Notes under the pieces: model-generated
Databases searched by the model: none
Told to the model about the DNA's origin: nothing
Seen by the model: the letters and a program-made list of their open reading frames with translations, nothing else
DNA from: Streptomyces cylindrosporus
Lineage (GTDB): Bacteria > Actinomycetota > Actinomycetes > Streptomycetales > Streptomycetaceae
Assembly (NCBI RefSeq): GCF_022698165.1
Contig: NZ_JALDAY010000005.1
Span: 1 to 64,000 of the forward strand
Direction of reading: 5' to 3'
Length of the DNA: 64,000 nt
Shown: piece by piece, positions 57,092-64,000 of the stretch
Position numbering within the stretch: the first letter of the stretch is position 1
How the letters are laid out: every line of letters starts with the position of its first letter
Position numbers and translations under genes: made by a program

Positions 57092-57553
57092 TCACTCGCG
57101 AGGCGCGGGTCGGTCCGTGACGGCGAGGCGGACGCAGACCGCGGCCAGCGTCGCCTCCGCCACCGCGCAGGCCACGGCCTGGGTGAGCTCGGCGCCGGGA
57201 CGGGCCGTCGTCATGTCGAACCACGCGTCCAGCACCGCGACCGCCGCCGTCGCCGAGGCCGTGAGCCGGGCCCGGGGGTTGCCGCGCAGGCCCAGCAGAG
57301 CGGTTGCCGCGCAGCCCGCCGCCATCAGGACGTCGAGGCCGATCCAGGCCACCGACCAGTTCCGCACCTCGGTGTCGGCCGGGAGGGTCAGCCCCAGCAC
57401 CACCGTCCACGGCACCAGCAGCACCGCCGCGGCGCCCAGCAGGGCCGGCGACCATCTGCGCAGGCCCACGGCCACCGCGCCCACCGCCACGCCCAGTAAC
57501 AGCAGCGTCCACCCCATGAACTGCTTCCCGTAGTCCCGCTTCTCCGTTCCCAT
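57092..57553 (-). CDS. Four-helix membrane protein, function unknown
   Basis: A 153-residue hydrophobic protein with four predicted membrane helices (starting at about residues 14, 36, 68 and 105). No family was recognised. It is divergent from the ArsR-type regulator gene, and a GCAGA-TCTGC dyad sits between them, so it could be that regulator's target. The start is ATG 57553. Confidence 0.75.
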   Translation of the reverse strand: MGTEKRDYGKQFMGWTLLLLGVAVGAVAVGLRRWSPALLGAAAVLLVPWTVVLGLTLPADTEVRNWSVAWIGLDVLMAAGCAATALLGLRGNPRARLTASATAAVAVLDAWFDMTTARPGAELTQAVACAVAEATLAAVCVRLAVTDRPAPRE

Positions 57554-57569
57554 GCCTCCACGCTAGACC

Positions 57570-57585
57570 GCAGAGAAAATTCTGC
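57570..57585. promoter_or_regulatory. Dyad between a membrane protein gene and an ArsR-type regulator
   Basis: GCAGA-GAAAAT-TCTGC (57570-57585) lies in an A/T-rich stretch of the divergent promoter region. Nearby AGGGTTCTCAGGGTTACC has a 9-bp direct repeat. Either could bind the ArsR-type regulator. Confidence 0.45.
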
Positions 57586-57644
57586 AAAGAAAACTCGGCA
57601 GACATCAGGGACCAGTCAGGGTTCTCAGGGTTACCGTGGGCCGC

Positions 57645-58215
57645 ATGACCGACGGCACGCCCGAGATGACCGGCCTCGAACGCACCGCCCTCTACAAGTC
57701 CCTCGGCAACCCCCTGCGCCGCCGGATCCTCGACTACCTCGGCCGGCACGGCGAGGCCAACTCCACCGTGCTCGCCCGCGAACTCGGCGAGAGCTCCGGC
57801 ACCACCAGCTACCACCTGCGCAAACTCGCCGAGCAGAAGCTGATCGAGGAGATCCCGGAGAAGTCCGGCGGCCGGGAGCGCTGGTGGCGGACGCTGCCGT
57901 TCAGCCACACCACGCCCGACCCGGCGACCATGGGCCCCGAGGAGTACGCGGCGGCCGAGCAACTCGCCCTGCTGAAGATCGAGATGGACACCCGCCTGTT
58001 CCGCCGCGCCCACGAGGAGTACCGCGGCCCGGAGGGCTGGGCCCAGGTCCAGCGGACCGGCACCTGGATGACCCACGAGGACCTGATGGCGTTCGTCCGC
58101 GCCTACCAGGAGCTGCTCGACCGCTACGGCCGCCCCCCGGAGGACGTCCCGGAAGGGGCGCGCCACATGTATCTGCGCTTCTACGCCGCTCCCGAGCCCG
58201 TGGGAGAGTGGAACA

Positions 58216-58235
<20 letters not shown>
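57645..58235 (+). CDS. ArsR/HTH_20-type transcriptional regulator
   Basis: A 196-residue winged-helix regulator. The DNA-binding domain is at residues 10-85 ([50 protein letters not shown]). A helical C-terminal part follows. There is no cysteine metal site, so it belongs to the non-metal branch (HTH_20). ATG 57645 is preferred to GTG 57636. Its last 20 bases overlap the DUF255 gene, implying translational coupling. Confidence 0.9.
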
Positions 58236-60246
<2,011 letters not shown>

Positions 60247-60417
60247 AACGACAAGGACGCAACGAACCCGCACGCAGTGGGTGTTCGAATTGTTCACTCT
60301 ACGGTCCCGTTGTGACGAAACGCGCTCTTCATCCAAACGGCCTGCGCGCTTCACAGTTCACCCCTAATGTCTACACAGTAACGCGACAGGTGTGACGCAC
60401 GGTCGCGGCAGGGGGCA
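60247..60417. promoter_or_regulatory. Upstream region of the glycosyltransferase operon
   Basis: This 171-base gap is the likely promoter region for the operon that begins at 60418. TTCAC occurs three times (60294, 60350, 60357) and GTGTTCG once, which recalls PhoP half-sites, but no 11-bp array is formed. A ribosome binding site, CAGGGGG, precedes the TTG start. Confidence 0.4.
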
Positions 60418-61707
60418 TTGGGGATCTGGGGGGATCTGTTGCTTACGTCTGTCTTCATCGCTGCCGTTTCACTGGCCCTGTTCTGGATGGCCGCCTTCAC
60501 TCTGTGGTGGCAGATGCACGCATGGCGCACGCCGGAAGTGCTCGCCTCCACCCGGTTCAGCAGACCGGACGGGAACGAACATGTCTCGTTCTCGCTGCTG
60601 CTTCCCGCACGGCACGAACAGGCCGTCCTCGACCACACCATCCAGCGGCTGCTGGAGTCCACACACACCGACTTCGAGATCATCGTGATCGTGGGACACG
60701 ACGACCCCGAGACCACGGCGGTGGCCGAGGCGGCCGCCGGGCGCGACCCGCGCGTGCGGGTCGTCGTCGACACCCACGAGAAGAAGAACAAGCCGAAGGC
60801 CATGAACACCGCGCTGCCGCACTGCCGCGGCGACGTCGTCGGGGTCTTCGACGCCGAGGACCAGGTGCACCCGGAGCTCCTCGCACACGTCGACCACGCC
60901 TTCCGGACCACCGGCGCGGACGTCGTGCAGGGCGGCGTCCAGCTGATCAACTTCCACTCCAGCTGGTACTCCCTGCGCAACTGCCTGGAGTACTTCTTCT
61001 GGTTCCGCTCCCGGCTGCATCTGCACGCGCAGAAGGGGTTCATCCCGCTCGGCGGCAACACCGTCTTCGTACGCACGGACGTGCTCAGGGAAGCCGACGG
61101 CTGGGACCCCAACTGCCTTGCCGAGGACTGCGACCTGGGCGTGCGGCTGTCCAGCGTCGGCAAGAAGGTCGTCGTCGCCTACGACTCCGACATGGTGACC
61201 CGCGAGGAGACGCCCGGCAGCCTCATGTCGCTGCTCAAGCAGCGCACGCGCTGGAACCAGGGCTTCCTCCAGGTCTACCGGAAGAGGGACTGGAAGCAAC
61301 TCCCGGGCTTCGGGCAGCGGTTGCTCGCCCGCTACACCCTGATGACACCGTTCCTGCAGGCCTTCTCCGGCGTGATCATCCCGCTGAACGCGGCGGTCGC
61401 GCTCTTCCTGGACGTGCCCGTCGGAATCGCCTTCCTCACCTTCCTGCCGCTGGTCACGGCGGCCGTCACCTTCGTCTTCGAGGTCGTCGGCCTGCATGAC
61501 TTCGGCAAGCAGTACGGGCTCCGTGTCCGGCTCGTCCACTACCTCAAGCTCGTCGTGGGCGGCCCCTTCTACCAGGTCCTCCTCGCCGGGGCCGCGATCC
61601 GCGCCGTCTGGCGTGAGCAACGCGGCCGCAACGACTGGGAGTTGACCAGCCATGTCGGCGCACATCTCCACGACACTGCGGTAATCCGAGAGGACGTCCC
61701 TGCGTGA
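60418..61707 (+). CDS. Membrane GT2 glycosyltransferase
   Basis: A 429-residue processive-type glycosyltransferase. The N-terminal helix (residues 7-30) precedes a GT-A domain with nucleotide-sugar motif DAEDQVHPE (DxD-like) and an EDCDLGVRL acidic site. The QxxRW-type sequence KQRTRWNQG is found in cellulose and hyaluronan synthases and in dolichol-type transferases. Three or four C-terminal helices (about 315-400) follow. It should extend or prime a cell-surface glycan. TTG 60418, after CAGGGGG, is the assumed start; a second TTG at about 60436 is possible. Its stop overlaps the next gene (GTGA). Confidence 0.9.
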   Translation: MGIWGDLLLTSVFIAAVSLALFWMAAFTLWWQMHAWRTPEVLASTRFSRPDGNEHVSFSLLLPARHEQAVLDHTIQRLLESTHTDFEIIVIVGHDDPETTAVAEAAAGRDPRVRVVVDTHEKKNKPKAMNTALPHCRGDVVGVFDAEDQVHPELLAHVDHAFRTTGADVVQGGVQLINFHSSWYSLRNCLEYFFWFRSRLHLHAQKGFIPLGGNTVFVRTDVLREADGWDPNCLAEDCDLGVRLSSVGKKVVVAYDSDMVTREETPGSLMSLLKQRTRWNQGFLQVYRKRDWKQLPGFGQRLLARYTLMTPFLQAFSGVIIPLNAAVALFLDVPVGIAFLTFLPLVTAAVTFVFEVVGLHDFGKQYGLRVRLVHYLKLVVGGPFYQVLLAGAAIRAVWREQRGRNDWELTSHVGAHLHDTAVIREDVPA

Positions 61708-63362
61708 CCTCCACCCTTCCCGCGGTGACCACCTCGACGGTCCCCGCGCAGCGCCAGCCTGTGCCTGAAGTCCGTTCGACCAGTCGAACGACTCCGTCTC
61801 AACGTCTCCGTTCCTCCCGCCCCGACCTCCTCCTGTGCGGCACGCTCCTGGTGGCGATCCTCGTCGTGCAGGCCTGGAACATCGCCGACTACCCGACGCT
61901 CAGCGACGACGAGGGCACCTACCTCGCCCAGGCCTGGGCGGTCCAGCAGGGCCGGGGCCTGGCCCACTACACGTACTGGTACGACCATCCGCCGCTCGGC
62001 TGGATCCAGATAGCCGTGCTGACCTGGATCCCGTCGTGGCTGAGCCCCGGCTCGATGACCGTCGGCTCCATGCGGGTCGTCATGCTGCTCATCTCCGCGG
62101 TCAGCGCCGTCCTCGTCTACGTCCTCGGCCGCCGACTGTCACTGCCCCGCTGGGCCGCAGGCCTCGCGATGGCCCTGTTCGGTCTCTCGCCGCTCTCGGT
62201 CGTGCTCCAGCGCGAGATCTTCCTCGACAACCTCGCGGTGATGTGGACGCTCGTCGCGTTCACCCTCGCCGCCTCGCCGAGCCGTCACCTCTGGCACCAC
62301 TTCGGCGCGGGCCTCGCGGCCGCGACCGCCGTGCTCACCAAGGAGACGATGCTCGTCGTCCTGCCCGCCCTGTTCGTCACCATGTGGCGCCACAGCCACC
62401 GCGACACCCGCAAGTTCGCGGTCACCGGAGCCGTCACGGCCTGCGCCCTGATCGGCTTCAGCTACCCCCTCTTCGCCCTGCTCAAGGGCGAGTTGCTCCC
62501 GGGCGGCGGGCACGTCTCGCTGTGGGACGGCATCAAGTACCAGATGACCAGGCCGGGTTCGGGCTTCGTCCTCGACCAGTCCTCCGGCTCGCACGGCGTG
62601 CTCCACTCCTGGCTCTACTACGACCGTGTCCTGCCCCTCGGCGGCCTGGCGGGCGCCCTGCTGCTGATCGCCACCTGGCGCTGGTCGGTCACCGCCCGCG
62701 CCCTGGCCGGCCCGGCCCTCACGGTCGCGATCCTCACGGCGCTCGCCCTGCGCCCGAACGGCTACCTGCCCGCGATGTACGTCATCCAGGCGCTGCCCTT
62801 CCTCGCCCTGGTCCTCGCCGCGGGCACCGCCTCCGTCGCCCACGGCGTCCTGCGCAGGTGGCGCCGCCCCGACGAGCGGAAGTGGATGACGTACGGCCGC
62901 TACAGCCTCGCCGCCGTCCTCGCGCTAGCCGCCGGCGCGTACGTCGTACCGAAGTGGTACGACGGCGATCACACCGCCGTCACCGCCGACGCCAACGCCC
63001 CCTACCGGGCCGCCTCCAAGTGGCTCACCAGCGAGGTCGCCGACCCGAAGGACACCCGCGTCCTGGTCGACGACGCGCTCTGGCTGGACCTGGTGCACGA
63101 CGGGTACCGGCCCGGGCTCGGCGCCATCTGGTTCTACAAGGCCGACCTCGACCCCGCCGTCACCAAGACCATGCCGAACGGCTGGAAGGACATCGACTAC
63201 GTCGTCGCCTCCCCGACCGTGCGGCGCGACGCGGTCGACCTGCCCAACGTGAAGGCGGCCATCGAGCACTCCACCCCGGTCGCCACCTTCGGCACCGGTC
63301 CCGACCGCATCGAGATCCGGCACGTCCAGACGACCGGTACGGCTGACGGAGGCCTGCGATGA
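61704..63362 (+). CDS. GT39/ArnT-like membrane glycosyltransferase (GT-C)
   Basis: A 552-residue polytopic protein with about eleven helices. After the first helix the loop has the acidic motif LSDDEGTYLAQAW and then YDHPPLGW, both typical of GT-C enzymes of the ArnT/PMT family that use polyprenyl-phosphate sugars. A C-terminal soluble domain (about 420-552) ends the protein. It should move a sugar from a lipid carrier to a target outside the membrane. GTG 61704 overlaps the GT2 gene stop; its own stop overlaps the next start (ATGA). Confidence 0.93.
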   Translation: MTSTLPAVTTSTVPAQRQPVPEVRSTSRTTPSQRLRSSRPDLLLCGTLLVAILVVQAWNIADYPTLSDDEGTYLAQAWAVQQGRGLAHYTYWYDHPPLGWIQIAVLTWIPSWLSPGSMTVGSMRVVMLLISAVSAVLVYVLGRRLSLPRWAAGLAMALFGLSPLSVVLQREIFLDNLAVMWTLVAFTLAASPSRHLWHHFGAGLAAATAVLTKETMLVVLPALFVTMWRHSHRDTRKFAVTGAVTACALIGFSYPLFALLKGELLPGGGHVSLWDGIKYQMTRPGSGFVLDQSSGSHGVLHSWLYYDRVLPLGGLAGALLLIATWRWSVTARALAGPALTVAILTALALRPNGYLPAMYVIQALPFLALVLAAGTASVAHGVLRRWRRPDERKWMTYGRYSLAAVLALAAGAYVVPKWYDGDHTAVTADANAPYRAASKWLTSEVADPKDTRVLVDDALWLDLVHDGYRPGLGAIWFYKADLDPAVTKTMPNGWKDIDYVVASPTVRRDAVDLPNVKAAIEHSTPVATFGTGPDRIEIRHVQTTGTADGGLR

Positions 63363-64000
63363 CCCACGAGTACACCGCCCCCGGAGAGCTGGGCGATCCC
63401 GCCGTACGCGGCGCGGAAGTCGCTGAGCCCGGAGCCGTCACCATCGTCGTACCGACGTACAACGAGTCGGCGAACATCCGTCAACTCCTGCACCAGATCA
63501 CCGAGTCGGTGCCGACCCGGCTGCCCTGCGAGGTCGTCTTCGTCGACGACTCCACCGACGACACGCCCGAGGTCATCCAGGAGGCCGCCAAGGACTGCCC
63601 GTTCCCGGTGACCCTGCTGCACCGCGAGGAGCCCGTCGGCGGACTCGGCGGCGCGGTCGTCGAGGGCATGAAGGCGGCCGGGTCGGACTGGATCGTCGTC
63701 ATGGACGGCGACTGCCAGCATCCGCCTTCCCTGGTACCGGAGTTGGTGGCCACCGGGGAGCGTGCGCACGCCGGGCTCGTGGTCGCCTCCCGGTACATCA
63801 AGGGCGGCAGCCGGGCGGGGCTCGCGGGCAGCTACCGGGTGGCCGTCAGCCGCGGCGCGACCTGGCTGACCAAGTCCCTCTTCCCGCGCAGGCTGCACGG
63901 CATCAGCGACCCCATGTCCGGCTTCTTCGCGATCCGCCGCAGCGACATCACCGCCGACGCCCTCAAGCCGCTCGGCTACAAGATCCTCCTGGAGCTGGCG
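63359..64000 (+). CDS. DPM1-like polyprenyl-phosphate glycosyltransferase, 5' part
   Basis: The first 214 codons of a GT2 enzyme; it runs off the right edge of the window. Seen: VTIVVPTYNESANI, VFVDDSTDDTPE, the metal-binding MDGDCQHPP, and RRLHGISDPMSGFFAI, all typical of dolichol/polyprenyl-phosphate mannose synthases. It would charge the polyprenyl-phosphate carrier that the GT39-like enzyme next door uses. ATG 63359 overlaps that gene's stop, so the three glycosyltransferases form one translationally coupled operon. Confidence 0.92.
   Translation, partial: MTHEYTAPGELGDPAVRGAEVAEPGAVTIVVPTYNESANIRQLLHQITESVPTRLPCEVVFVDDSTDDTPEVIQEAAKDCPFPVTLLHREEPVGGLGGAVVEGMKAAGSDWIVVMDGDCQHPPSLVPELVATGERAHAGLVVASRYIKGGSRAGLAGSYRVAVSRGATWLTKSLFPRRLHGISDPMSGFFAIRRSDITADALKPLGYKILLELA

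Noticed and set aside
60290..60365. Possible PhoP sites before the glycosyltransferase operon
   Set aside because: Single TTCAC elements without a regular 11-bp array.

Overview
This is chromosomal DNA of a Streptomyces (very high G+C, coding strands strongly biased to G/C at third positions, many GTG/TTG starts, mycothiol enzyme, LAXTG sorting motifs, MmpB-type miniprotein). From memory of gene order, most of it runs parallel to the core region of S. coelicolor that starts at the acyl-CoA carboxylase/maf/birA/cya genes and continues through hutH, msrA, greA and mca. No rRNA, tRNA, CRISPR array, transposase or integrase was found.

Layout. 1-6 kb: a low-GC leader probably belonging to an off-window carboxylase gene; a membrane protein; maf, mmpB, pccE and pccB on the minus strand; then birA and the adenylate cyclase cya. 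6-13 kb: a low-complexity membrane protein, an enoyl-CoA hydratase, a GAF-GGDEF diguanylate cyclase, hutH, an LAXTG miniprotein, an acidic protein and an L,D-transpeptidase lipoprotein. 13-22.5 kb: a MacB/FtsX-type ABC exporter followed by two tandem paralogous subtilase genes. All three promoters carry direct repeats spaced 11 bp, which suggests one OmpR-type regulon. 22.5-33.5 kb: a haem-globin/ABM chimera, two MmyB-type regulators (one with a triple operator facing an SDR gene), a zinc alcohol dehydrogenase and an iron-regulated siderophore uptake operon with a DmdR box. A VOC protein, an NmrA-like protein, a DUF3885-like protein and a beta-lactamase-fold hydrolase complete the stretch.

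33.7-42 kb is the accessory part. It holds an ECF sigma factor with a repetitive tail coupled to a membrane partner, a lysyl oxidase with its cofactor residues, and a doubly frameshifted LAETG surface protein. A PD-(D/E)XK-like protein follows, and then a DUF4291 gene cut in two by about 1.8 kb. That insert carries two cassette-like ORF-plus-repeat units (an SMI1-like protein and a degenerate trypsin-like protein). This is the most unusual structure in the window.

42-53.7 kb: msrA, a tetratricopeptide-like membrane protein, a cystathionine gamma-synthase type enzyme flanked on both sides by minisatellites, a sigma-like regulator, a MarR regulator, threonine dehydratase, a DrrAB-type ABC transporter, greA, a DUF4307 protein and mca. 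53.7-64 kb: a membrane-associated STAND NTPase with TPRs, a small membrane protein, an ArsR-type regulator overlapping a DUF255 thioredoxin-fold gene, and a translationally coupled glycosyltransferase operon (GT2, GT39-like, DPM1-like) that runs off the right edge.
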